NCBI GenBank assembly: GCA_963969365.1
Contig: OZ017754.1
Coordinates: forward strand, 2,480,001 to 2,544,000
Direction: 5' to 3'
Length of the DNA stretch: 64,000 nt
Source of the DNA: Asterochloris sp. CNOR1
Lineage: Eukaryota; Chlorophyta; Trebouxiophyceae; Trebouxiales; Trebouxiaceae
Shown here: piece by piece, positions 48,232 to 60,600 of the stretch
Layout of the letters: the number at the start of each line of letters is the position of its first letter
Position numbering within the stretch: the stretch's first letter is position 1
The notes under the pieces: generated by a model
What the model was told of the DNA's origin: nothing
Databases searched by the model: none
Seen by the model: the letters and a program-made list of their open reading frames with translations, nothing else
Program-made: the position numbers and the translations under genes

Positions 48232-49773
48232 GTTTTGTTGGCAGTGCTTCCTGACTCCCTGTGCGCAGTTCTTACAGGAGAACATGCTCAACAAGAAGCT
48301 GAGGTCCAGAGTACAATGATGCATCAAACAAGCACAGCACATACCCACAGCTCCCTGCACAGACTTTGCAACACCTGGTTAGCGTGGTGGCGTACATTTT
48401 GTGTCTGGCAACACCTGGAAGCCGCTGCAACTGGGCACATCGACGCTTTTGGCTGGCTGCAGCAGTTTGGCCAGCTACGAACCACGTGTGACTCTGGTCA
48501 CAACCAGGTTCTGTCGCAGTGTGAGGCTGGGATCACTACTGCACAAGCCGCGACTGCCCTGCACGCAGTGTTATCTCCGCCTGAGCTTTGCCTGAGCTTC
48601 CCTCTGCTCGCATTGGACCTGATGTGCACAGGGCCTTCAAGCTTGCTCATGTGCAACCCCTTGGTTGCATCAAGGGTTCCCAAGACATGCAGAGGATCTT
48701 ACTTGCGCTGACCATGGCAGGATCTCCTAATTGCCTTGGAAAGCCAGCTCTGTTCCCTCACTTGCCAGAAACCTCAGCCCTGAAGTCATAAGATGTCCCC
48801 CAGCACCCCTGCTGTCCCCACCATCAGCGGCCCCTACCATCAGGCTTAGGCGTGTTGCATGCCTGCTTAAAGAGGTCTTGGTGACCGCTCATGAATGCAG
48901 GCACTGGCAATGTGCCTGCCACCTGGCTGGGAATCTCATATTTCACGGTTTGGAGTTTCTGCGCTGAGACTGAGCCAACAGCAGTTTCCTGAAGCGCCGC
49001 TACCTGGAGAGTCACTCACAGGTGAGATGTTGCTTGCTTGACTTCCTGCATCAAGGATAGCAGTTTATCAGCATCCAGGCTTGCCTGCTGTTGAGGCATA
49101 ACTGTACCTGGCAAAATACAGGCCTGGTGACTGTCTGCAAGCTTTTCAGATCCTGATGGCAGACCCAGATCCTGTAGCAAATCTGCTGGACATGCTACGT
49201 GCGATGCAGCTGCAGCTGCATGGCTGCAGGAAAATGCTGGTCACCTTTGCGGCAGGGCAAGATGTCAGGACCTGTGACCCTTTTCTCCCATTTACTGGGA
49301 GCGGTGTCTGGCAGCCACGCTGAGGCAGGGCCAGATTGCGAGGACCTGTGGTTTCACCCAGCAAGCCTGCTGCTGAGCTGCAAATGCAGCTCAGAGGCTA
49401 GGATTGCCTCATAAAGGGCTGTGCAGGTGAGCTGGTAACTTTGCTGCTGCTGGTGTGCTCAAAAGGCAATGTTTGCAGGGTGGTTGCACTGCCTCTTGCT
49501 TTGAGCACTGCTGGCACAGTCTGTGTACAGCTATACAGCAAACATGCGCCTGAATCTTGAGGTTTGCCGCCAATGAGGGGTTTGGGTAAGCCAATGCTGC
49601 ATGCACCGCGTGGGGATGACAGGTGTCAACTTCATTGGCCCCGTCCAATAAATTTGAAATTAAGTTCACAAACGCATTGTTGCTGCCAGCACCTTCCTCA
49701 AGGCCTGTTCAGCTGCTGTACAGATCTATTGTTGCTCAGCCTCAGCTCTGGCAGCACCGCATTAGCATTAGCC

Positions 49774-52700
49774 ATGAAGAGAGAGCGGGCACTCCTCCTG
49801 GCGGCGTGCCTCCTGGCAATTACATTCCAGCCTGCTGTAGCAGGTAGGCCTCTGCTGCAATGTGCACCAGTGTGCTGCTGTCTCGGGCAGCCTGGGGCAG
49901 CAGCGGCGTGCTATGCTTTGGGCTCAACGGTGCCTGGTGGCTGTAGTGCACATGGCAGCATTGTACTGTATAGCCTGGGGGACCTCAGGGGAGCCTACCT
50001 GGCTGCAGTGTCTGCCATGCAGTATTTGTTGAGCACAGCAAGGCACCTGCCCGTGGTGCCAGCTCAGGGGGCAAGAAGCTGCGCAGTGCAGCGCTGCATG
50101 TGCATGCGCTGTGTATGCACACAGCTGCCCTGCTGCATGGCAGCCCATTGGGCGCCTGCTGACATTGGCTTGCCAGGCTGACTTGTGCAGTCTCCTGTTT
50201 GGTGGCCTTACATAGACAGCGGCAAGCGCATGAGATGTGCCTGCCTGCCTGACACCCCTTTGCTGTCTTCTGCCCTGCAGAGAGCGCTGCCCAGAGGCAC
50301 CTGTTGCAAGAGTGTAAGGCTGCTAGAGCTGGCATTTGACTGCCTTGCCCTATCCATCTCACAAATATGGCGCCTGAGCCCTAACCACAAGGACAAAGCT
50401 TTTTAGAAAATCACATCTGCACAGCTCCTGCCTTGATGTGCTTTGTTGTCCTTGCTGCTGCCTTGATTGCTTACAGCAATTGCCCCCCTGCAGTTGCTTG
50501 ATTCAGCTGCGTCTTGTCTGTTATGCTTACTTAGCATCCTTGCACCTGCTGCCCTGCAGCACCCCCTTCCCCTGAAGTCAGTGCGGGCAATGGGTGGGTA
50601 TGTTAGACAGCTGCTGTTCTGAATGTGCAGCACAAGCAAGCTCTCATGCCTGCCTGTCTTGCATGCTACTCCCCCCATGCTGCCTTGTTCCCCCCGAGCT
50701 CTGCTACCACTCCTGAGAGGTATCCTTGCAAGTGCAGTTGCCAGCATGTGAAGGCATCTGATGTGCACTGCCACTGCGACGCACAGCGGTGACCCTGAGA
50801 GCTCACACTGTCGCTGATTGTGACTTGCAGGGGAGCTGGCGGGGCTGCCGAAGGAGCTGGCTCATCCGCTAATGGAGGTCCCAGAGCAGCAAACGGCAAT
50901 AACATCAACACAGCAGGCACTCCAGAAGCCCCCACCGGTGAGCCTTGCCCCCCTTCCTCTTGTTACTGCCAATGGTCTCACCTTCTTAAACATGAAGGGC
51001 CCATCTTAGGGATGACCAGCTTAGCTTACTGACTGTGCAGCCGAACCAATTGTGACCACGTCAGTCCCCTCAGCCATGGATGCCCCATTGACGACAACAG
51101 CATCCCCCACCACCACAGAGGAGCCCTCTACGACAACTGCCGTCCCCACAACAACTCCGGCGCCGGTGACCACAACTGCAGGCCCCACCACCACTGGTGT
51201 GCTATCTTCTACCAATTGGTGTCCTTTGCTACTGTGCTAACTTCTTGATCGCACCCAAGTCGGCTACTCAGCCGTTCTGCAGTCACATAGCTGCGTTCCA
51301 GGCAAAGTCATGGTAGCTGCGCTGCAAATCAAGCTACTCTCCTGGCGCAGCTGTGCCTGACTCAGCTGTCAGGCTGTTTTAGATGTGCCTGCTGTTGCCT
51401 CACCCTACAGGAGCTCCTGGCTCGACCACCACGGCCCCCACCACCACTGCTGCCCCTGGCCAGACCACTGCCGCACCGGCCAGCACTCCTGCGCCAATCC
51501 TTCCTGTCTCCCCCCAGTGTCAAGGCAACGCTCAGGCACAGGTATGTGTTTGGTGGCAGCAGCAATTTGGTGAACGCTTGCCATATCGATTGCAATACAT
51601 AGCGCTGGGCTATTGCTCAGGTTCAAGTAAGCACTTGGTAGCAGCAGCTGCTTGGTGATTGCTTGCCATCGCAACTGCACAAGTGCAGGTGCATGGGACT
51701 TGGGACTTGGAACACAGCACAGCAGTAGCCAGGCTTGGTGCCAGCGCAACACCTCTCGTGAGCCGTGCTTTGAGCAGCAGCTGGCTGCATCAGCTGCTTG
51801 CATGGAGGCCTCAGCAGACTACATCAGCAGACGGCCAGCAAGCAAGCCTAAGCGTGCAGGCCCCTAGGCCTGTGTACATCAGCAGACAGCCTAAATTGCA
51901 AGGCAGGTGGTTTAATGCAGCATGGCCCAAAGTTACTTTTTTGCCCTAGAAACTCATGACCTTCTACCTGCAGGCCGTTGCCACCGGCGCGGGCACCTGC
52001 ACCGTCACAGCAACAGCGACGGCAATTGCATCTTCCACCGGCAACACGTGCTCAGCTCAGGTGAGCCTCTCTGTTGTCCCCCCACCACCATACACTGACA
52101 GCTTCCTGGCGCTGCAGCTGAGAAGCATAAGCAGGACTGATCTGCTGGCTGCATCCAAGCAAGTCACGCTGCAATTGCACAGCCCTCGCTGAGGAAACCG
52201 GCATCCAGTGTCCGACCTGTACTGCCTGCGTCTTGTGCCTGCGACCTTCACTTCCTTGTCGGTCTGCAGGCCAGTGCTACTGCCACCGCCACCTGCTTCA
52301 GCCAGCCCAACTTCAGCCGGAGCACTGCAACAGCAGTGGCGCAGTCCTTTGCTCAGGCCGCATCCACTGCCCAGGGGGGCTTCTGTGCAGTGGCCCCAAT
52401 CTTTGCACAATCTGTGGCAACTGCCATTGCAGCGGTGGGTTCAGTCTCCATTTATTGGGGCACACCCTCTGCTCTGTATGCTCAGCCGAGCCAGTCACAG
52501 AGTCATTGCCTCTGCTCCCCACTCATGCATTCCAAATTCATGCTCACTCTGCCACCCAGCCCAGGCTGTGCTGCCTTCAACGTCATCAGCAGCTTGTAGC
52601 AGATCACTGCCATGTCTAAGCAGTGACTGACATTTCTCTGCTGTGCTGTGGCGGGCCACCAACCTTGCAACTCTGCTTCCAGTTGCATCTCTATTTGTGG

Positions 52701-54264
52701 GTGCTCCCTCCCTTGAAACCATGCTGTGCTGCTGCAGGCTCTGCCCGCCGCTGGCAGTGTGGCCGCTCAGGCCACCGCCCAAACTACCACCCAGGCAACA
52801 GCCAATGCCCTGCAAGTACTGCAGGAGCTGGTGGCCTTGCCAGGCGTCAACCTGTGCTGCCTGGGCACCAGCTTTGCCAACCTGCTGCAGCAGCTGCAGC
52901 AGGCAGGGGGCAACCCTACCAGGGTATGTCAGGGTGGACCTGCTGCCTGTGATGGAATTGTGCAGGTGCCAGATTGAGAGAGAGCTTGCAAATGTGGATG
53001 CTGCTTTGCTGGAACACTGCCTCTGTTTCAGCAGCTGCAGAAGTTCTGTAGCAATGGCGCACTTTGCTCAGTCTAGATGTGCTCCGCAGCTGCAGCAGCC
53101 TGGTGACCTCACAGATGCACATCTTCTGCATGCATGCTGTGTGGCTCAGTTGGGCTGGCAAGTATACCTCTGGTTCAACCTGAACGGGAATCACTGCCAA
53201 CTGCTCCGCTGCTGCTCGTGTTGTGCTGCACACAGGTAACAGTCCATGCTGCACGGATCAGGTGCACCAGCAACAGGACCAGCACCCTCCGTTGAAACTC
53301 ATGCACTTACACACATTCTGCATCATGCCTGCAGTTCCAGGCAACTGCTTCGGCCCTGACATCAGCCATCTTCAGCCTGAACCCCAAGTTCTCCCAGCTG
53401 GCAGTCTGCTTTGTCACCCGGCTGGCCGCGCTCGACTTTGGCTGCAGCATCCTGACCACCGTGTTCGGAGGTCAGCCAGCTGTTCAGCAAGAAGGCCTGC
53501 CCTGCATCTCCTGCATGCAAGGAATCAGCCTTCGCTCTGCCTGTGTACTCCAGCTGCCACTGGAGGTCCTCCTTGTGTGCCTGCCAGCCTGCTTTGTGGC
53601 CAGCTCCTGGTCACTCATGTCAGTGATGCACAGGCACCCCCTGCAGCAGGAGAGCCCCGACGCTCCTGCTGCAGCAGTGGCCTGTGCTGTGTACTGCGGT
53701 CTGCAGCGGCCCTCCCTATAGTCAAAACCAGCGTGAACAGCACAGCCATTATGTCACCGACCCTGTAATGTAATTTGCTGCCTGAAGTGGCCCATGCAGG
53801 CCAGACCAGCCAGCTTGCATCGCAGCACTTTCCAGCATTGCTGCTTTACTAGGTTCTGGCCTCGTAGTGCCTCAGACCAGCCTGACAGCAATGTCATGTT
53901 GGCGCACTGACTCTTCATTGGGATCTGCTGCCTGCAGTGGCCTTTTCTCTGGCCCAGACCAGCCTGAACAGCGCCAGTAACTTCAGCACAGTCTTCTCCA
54001 CTGCCATCTCTTCCCTGGCAAGCAGCAACCCCACAGGCCTGTCCACCCTGCTGCGCTGCCTCAACATCCCCAGCGTGACTGTGACTGTCCCACAGGCTAC
54101 AACTGCACTAGCTCAGGTGAGCCATGACCACTGATGTTGTTCCAAAATGGCAGCCAGAGCCCACACCGCACCTCACCTACGACATGTAGAGGTGCGCTGC
54201 ACTGCTGAAAATTCACTGTATTCTGCAGGCCTCTGCATCTGCTACGGCCACAGCCAGCGGTTGA
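49774..54264 (+). CDS. Secreted Thr/Pro-rich cysteine-containing protein, diverged third paralogue (10 exons)
   Basis: Exons: 49774-49843, 50836-50937, 51041-51196, 51411-51541, 51974-52060, 52270-52434, 52738-52923, 53335-53470, 53938-54116, 54229-54264, giving 415 codons plus stop. The protein starts with a hydrophobic signal peptide (MKRERALLLAACLLAITFQ), then a Gly/Ala/Asn segment, then a mucin-like stretch of TTT, PTTT and TTTAP runs (exons 3-4), then the Ala/Ser/Thr-rich C-terminal region. The same ten cysteines as in the genes at 52-5499 and 8189-13616 are present (GAGTCT, TCF, GFC, NLCCLG, VCF). Four C-terminal junctions share position and phase with those genes. One intron falls before the TCF motif instead of after it, and the last intron is absent from the paralogues. 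The exon 2 acceptor is uncertain: the stronger-looking site five bases upstream leads to a stop in the next exon, so I used the downstream AG. Confidence 0.78.
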
Positions 54265-54659
54265 GTGGCACAGCAATGACCCTATGTATACAGGCTGATC
54301 AGCACTTTATCGTCCCTTGGCCTGGGTGCTCATCAATTCTGTGGATAGAATGACAGGAAGAGGGGCCACCACACTTGCTGGACAGTCAAAAACAGACTCA
54401 GACCTTCAAGAAAATAGCAGTTGTCAGTGCTGCGTCAGTCTGCTGAAGTGATGTCAGACGTGTTTCAAAGCTAGGCGAGAGCGATGGTGCGGCCTTGATG
54501 TCAGTCCTTTGTCAGTCAGCTGATGAACTAGAGAACTGGGTATGGTTGCACCAAGATCAGGGCTCCTGTGGCACTCATATCCAACTGCATGTGGGCCATG
54601 CACCTCCTGAGAAACGTAGCGCTCAACCTCCGTGGAGCTTGTAGTGATGCAGAGACCTG

Positions 54660-57600
54660 TCATGCGTGCTTCAAGCTGGCAACTCTGCTGCGCGGGCGCC
54701 TCGCCGACCCGCCCCTAGGCTTTGCCGCCGGTTCCAGCTTCAAAAACTTCTGCCGACGCGTGCTGCCAGAGCTCCAACTGGCACCCCTGCCCTCTGCTTT
54801 CTGGGCGCTGCCACTCAATCTGAAGCCAGGCATGGTGGCCGCTCTGCTGGTGGCTTGTGAACCGCCACCCCTGCCACCCCTGCTGCTGGAGCCCCTCCCT
54901 CCGCCCTTGTGGCTTCCGCTGGAGCCCCTCGCGCCGCCTCTGCTGGCAGAGCTGCCGCCCCTGCCCCCAAAAGAGCTAGGGTCACCACGGCTGCCCCTGT
55001 CAGAGCTTCCCCGTCCTGCCCCGGGGAAGGTTGTCCGCCCCTGGGCAAACCCGCTGCCGGGACTGCGGCTGCTGCCTGGCTCAGAGCGGCCGACGCTGCC
55101 TCTGCCTGTGCCTCTGCCTGTGCCTCTGCCTGTGCCTCTGCCGGCCCCACGACCGCCCTCACTGCTGCCAAAGCTGCCGCTGCCCCTGCCCCTGCCTGAG
55201 CCCCTGCCTGGCCCGCTGCTGCGGCCACCTCTAGATGAGCCTCTGAAGCCCGTGCCTACACTGCCTGAGGGGCCAGGCCCCACACTCCCAGCGAATTGTG
55301 TGGCAGGTTCGCTGTCGTCCCAGGTCCTGGAGCTTTCAGATCTTCCCGAGCTGCGCCCGCCCCTGCACAAGCAGCGAGCATGCATCATGAACAGGTTTCA
55401 CAGGACTTGATTGGTGGCTGGCTCATGCTGTCGTCCCAGGCCGGAGCGCCTTCAGACTGACTGGAGCCATGCTCGCCGCTGCACAAGCAGCAATGAGCAC
55501 GTGTTATTGCGAATCTCAATCTTCTCATACAGCTCTGTGATTGCCTGCATGTACGAGGTGAGGAAGCCATCAAACCTGCAGGAGGCTTGCTCGTCCCCCC
55601 ACAAGCAGTGAGCATGCGTGATGAGATAACTATCAACACTCAGCTTGGTGGCTGGCTCAGCGGAGCTGGATCAGCCAACCCTGCTTGATACCTGGGCTGC
55701 CCCTGCACATGCAACAGGAACACTCACCACTTGAAGCTCCTTGGCTGAGGTGCCATGCCCTGCACACAAGGACTCACTGGCTGCTGCTGGCACCGGCCAA
55801 TCTCCCGGATTAGTTGCCTCTGTGTGAAACACAGAGCAACCCTGGCAATCAATTACTTCAGCTGCTGACAGCTGGGCAAGCCTCTGGAAGCCCAGGCAGA
55901 TACTGACCCAGTGCAATGATATCAAGGTTGCCTGGCAATCACCCACCTGCTGCTGCTGGCAGCTTTCGAGGCTCCCCGACCTGCAGCTCCCCCCCTGCTG
56001 CTGGCTCCGCCCCTGCCAGTGCCTCTGCCAGTGCCTCTGCCCCGACCAGCCTCGCCCCTGCCTGCTGCTCTGTTCTTGCTGTCAGGCTCCTCAAACCTCT
56101 GGGCCCCCCGCAGCCCCTTGCGTGAGGCCTGCTTGCGTTCAGCCACGCGGCGCTGCAGTGTCTCGGGCTTGGGCCTGCGCAAGTAGGATGTGAGCGTTTT
56201 TGAGAACCTCTGTCAGGTCTGCTTTAGCTTGTGACCCATAGCATGCGCAGGCAATAACATGAGTGAGGCCTTCTGATGTCACAGTATATCTGTCAGGGCT
56301 TGCTTGCAGATCAGCCACGCACCGCTGTAGCGTCCTGGGATTGGGCCTAGCAGAAAGATGATACAGTAGCACCAGCTCACATCAGGAATACTGATGCCTA
56401 ATAAGGCTGCTTTGTGCCACCTCTGGAGCCTTGAGAGGGCGGCGGTCGTGAGGCGGCTGCATGAGGTTGCCCCACAATATGGCCCCAGGTCATGTGAGTG
56501 CAGCTGGCGTGGCACAATCAGCTGCCCGCATGACAAGTGAGGTCATGCACAACTGCAGCTGGCCTGATACTGCTTGATGCCTATGCAACTGCTGCATGGG
56601 TGATGCTGGCATCGCACCAAGGGCCGCTGCAGATATAAGTTCATATGCAGCACGCCGGAACGGTCTCTGAGCTACAACCAGCAGCCCTTGCTGTTGCAAG
56701 CCGGCCTCATGTCAGGTGTCAGGGCGCATTGTGCAAGGCACCCATTGCCACTCATGATATCAGTCATGGCAGCCCACCTCATGTCGGGCGGCAGGGAGCG
56801 CTTGTCGGCGGACAGCTCATCCAAGGCCAGCCCCTTTTGCAGCGCCCGCTCAATCCTGCCAGCCAGCACCTGCAGGTGGATGAAGTGATGTTCTGGGTGC
56901 CCATTGCAATAAAGGGGGCTGTGTGCCATTTGAGGCCTCCTGACTCAGCAGCCGGGGTGTTGAATTAGCTCACTATGCAATCGACAGAGAGACAAAGTGC
57001 CTCAGCAAGTTCTGCATGGCTGCTCAACACCAGCTGTCTCTACTGCCTAGCACAGGCGCTGTAGTCCATGCTAGCTTCATGCAGCCCCCATCCTGCCTCA
57101 TGTGTACAGGAATGGCCACACTTGAAGCCCAGATCCCGTCTGGTCCCCCATGTAGGTGACTTGTTCTTGCTGCCCTGCCCACGCGCTGTCCACCCCAAGA
57201 TGGCTGTAGTCCCATTGCTGCCTGACCTGTCCAGGCGCAGTGACACTTCAGGTGCACTGCTCACCTGGTCCCCTTTGTACACGAGTGAAGTGATCTGCCC
57301 CTGCTGCCCTGCACGGGCTGTCCGCCCCGAGCGATGGATGTAGTCCACCGGGTTGCGGGGAAAGTCAAAGTTGACTATGTGATCGACATGGCCAGGAATG
57401 TCCAAGCCCCTGCAAGGGAAGTCTATTACTACTTCAGCCTCAAAAGAGCAGAGCTTGCTGCAGTCTGTCTAGTTGTCATTAAGGCCTTGAACATTCAGTG
57501 CCCTCTGTGCAGGAAGGCAGACATGTGGGGCACAGCCTGCTGGATTCTGAGGTCAACGAGCTCGACTGCTGGTGCACACACCCTGTTACTGCAGTGGCAT

Positions 57601-60600
57601 CTGCCTGTGCAGCAAGCTCTACCTGGGGCCACGGCTGGCTGTGCAGGGCTTGCATATTAACACCTCAAGCTTGGCATCATGGCCATGAATGACTGAGCAG
57701 CAATGCCTGAAACTTGCGGCCCCACAGAACATGCTGGTGCAAGCTGGCGAGTGCTGACCTGGCAGGTTCTCAGTGGCAGGGGCCTCTCACCTGGCGGCCA
57801 GGTCTGTGCACACCATGACAGGCTGCTCCCCCTCGCCGCTGTCCCCTGCTGCAAACTGGGAGATGGCCTCTTTGCGCCCATCCAGTGGCACATCCCCATG
57901 GTAGCAGCAAGTGGGCAGATCAGCTTCCTGCAGGTGGATCATGGAGCCAGTCAACACACTTTTGAGAAGTAGGGACTGATTGCCGGCGCATTTTGCTCAT
58001 GGTAGTGGCAGATGGGCAGCCCAATCCCCTGCAGGGCAGGCACACAGCGGGATGAAGCACAAGCCCCATACTGCTTACACCCAGGTGCAGCATATGGGCG
58101 TCGCCCTGCTGCAGTGGCACAGGGTGGTCTTGGCGGCAGCATCAGGAGGTTGACCAGCCTGGAGTGCGTGTCATTGTACGCCGCATCCTTCTGTCAGACG
58201 GCGTGCCTCAGATGAGGACCGCCCCTCCTAAGTGTAGTTTGGTGTCACACATATGACTGTGTTTGCGCATGCACGCAGGCTCGGCACTGCAAACATTGTG
58301 TAACACACCTGTACAGGTCATGTGCAGTGCAGGCCTCGACACCTTTATGAGATGCTAACTTGGCAGGTCTGGAAGCTCTACGCATTGTGAAGCGCAGCCA
58401 ATTGGCTTTCCATCCAAGTTGCAAGTTGAAAAGGAAAGTCCAGGGCTGAGCCGCGCTGCATGCATACTTGCCTGCAGATACATCTCGGCGGCACGACAGC
58501 TGTCCAGGGTGTTGCAGAAGACCATGGTGCGCTGCCCACGGCGCTGCTGGGGGCGCAGTATCTGCAGGGCAGGGTCTGAGGGGGTTTATGGGGGGTTGAT
58601 TGTCAGCCCCATGGCTCTGGCCAACAAGACTGACCGCCTGGCTGACAGCCGAGCCGGGATAAAAGACGCAAAAGGCAATTGTGGTGGCTGGCACAGGTGG
58701 GCTGCTGTGCGAAGTTCAAGCTTGGTCGGCTGCCACCCACTGCTGCTGAAATGATGACTGTATTGCTGATACCAAAGTTAGCACAAAAGCAGCAGTCCTG
58801 CACTGAGGCAAGTGCATCCCTGCAGGTCACACGTAGAGGCAACAAAGCAGCCTATTGGCTCTGCAGGTGGCAGCTGCAGTGTGTCTGCAGCGCTGCAAAA
58901 GCAGTGCTCTTGCTTCTGCACTACAGGCCAGACCTGCCAGATGTACCTTTTAGCACCTGTATCAGTGTCCTGCTGACAGCCGAGAACAAGCAGCTCGTTT
59001 GGTCTTTGTGACGGTGCAAGCAGAGGTGAACATGCCTAAGAGCGCCCACGAAAGGTTCTGGACGCACCTGGACGAGCGTGGCCAGCTTGTCCTCTGTCCC
59101 TTTGAGCGTGACAAAGCTGTGCTTGGCCCCTGCCACGCCCTTGTGCAGGCTGCTGGTCTCTGCGCTGATCATGGCAGGGAAGCGCTCCCTGACAAGCCGT
59201 TTCACGTCCTGCAGCAGCTGAAAGACTTTCGTGTTGTTTGCGGTGAACATGGCAGGGGAGCACTCTCTTGGGAAGCTACTCCACACCCTGCAACAGGTAG
59301 AGTCAAGCACTGAAGCCGCGTCTAGGGCAGGGAGATCCTCCTGATGCACTGCTTCACATCCTGTACAGACAATGAGTTGGAGCTTGCCTGGCAGGCTGTT
59401 GAGCTCAGGGTCAAATTCGACTGCCCTTGATGAGCAAAGGCCCTACGTTCTGCAACCTCAGCTAAAAGCTGCTTACAATACTGCTCTTGCCCAAGCAACA
59501 TTGGTCAGCAGCCAACCTCAATTGCCTATCGCTGGGATTGGGGACATGGCAGGCTAAAGTCTGGCAGGCTGACGCAAGGCCTCAATCGCAAGTGTGAGCC
59601 CACCTTCGTAAGTGTCGCAGCCACCAGGACGACCTTTGCTGGCTCTGCCTTGCTGCGCAAGGGGCCTAACAGCTCCTGTACCTGGTCGCCAAAGTCCCTG
59701 TGACAGGAGCATGGGGTCAAACGTTGACATCACTTATGCAAAAACTCGGCCATCTTCCTTCGTGAAAACCCTTTAGGCTAGCAATGCCAGAGCTTTGAAG
59801 CCAGAGCTTCTGGCGCAAGAGGCACAGGACGCTCTGTACCTGACTGCCAGAGTCCCTGCAGGCAGAGAAGAGGGGTGCAGACAGGACTGAAGCGGGCTGG
59901 GGTGCACCTTGGCTGCAAGTCAAAGTAAAAGCAGTGAGCCTGCACATGCGGCCAATGCCTGATTGACAGAGGCCCTGCAGGCAGAGCACAGCAGCACTGC
60001 GTCATGTTCATCATCCTGAGTTGAGCCCATCTCAAAATCGTATTCAGATCACTTTTGCTGAGCAAGTAGTGGTTGTGGAAACACGCCCCATCCATGTTGC
60101 AAGGCACCTGTTTGTTGATTTGCTGATCTCTGGGCTCAGGACTTGCAAAATCATGCAGGGACGGACTACATGGCAGGCAGGGCGGACGAAGCTCTGCATC
60201 AACATGCATGACGGCAGTCACAGCTGAGGTTGGGCAATGCTGCCAGCCCCAAGTGGCTGCTGAATGGGTGAGCAATGCCCGTCACACAGCCACCTGCAAC
60301 TAAGGGCCATAAAAAAGCTCAGTGCTCCATCAGGCAGCCTCCTGCTCACACAATGAGGATCCCTTTGTACTCAAGGCCTTTTCTCTCAGCAGAGACACCC
60401 CCCACTACTCCAGCAGCGACCAGACTCAAAGCCGCTGCCCCAGCCCTAGTTCAAGACCACACGCCTGACACTGTGCACATCATGGTTGCGCTCGACACCC
60501 TGCAATACTCCAGCAGCCAACCAGACTCAAAGCCACTGCCCCAGCCCTAGTACAAGACCACACGCCTGACACTGTGCACAACATGGTTGGGTTTCAACCT

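Noticed and set aside
54568-55410. Long plus-strand open frame rich in Pro and Leu (280 codons)
   Set aside because: It is the antisense of the Gly/Arg/Ser-rich helicase tail; the minus-strand frame is supported by phase-consistent exons.
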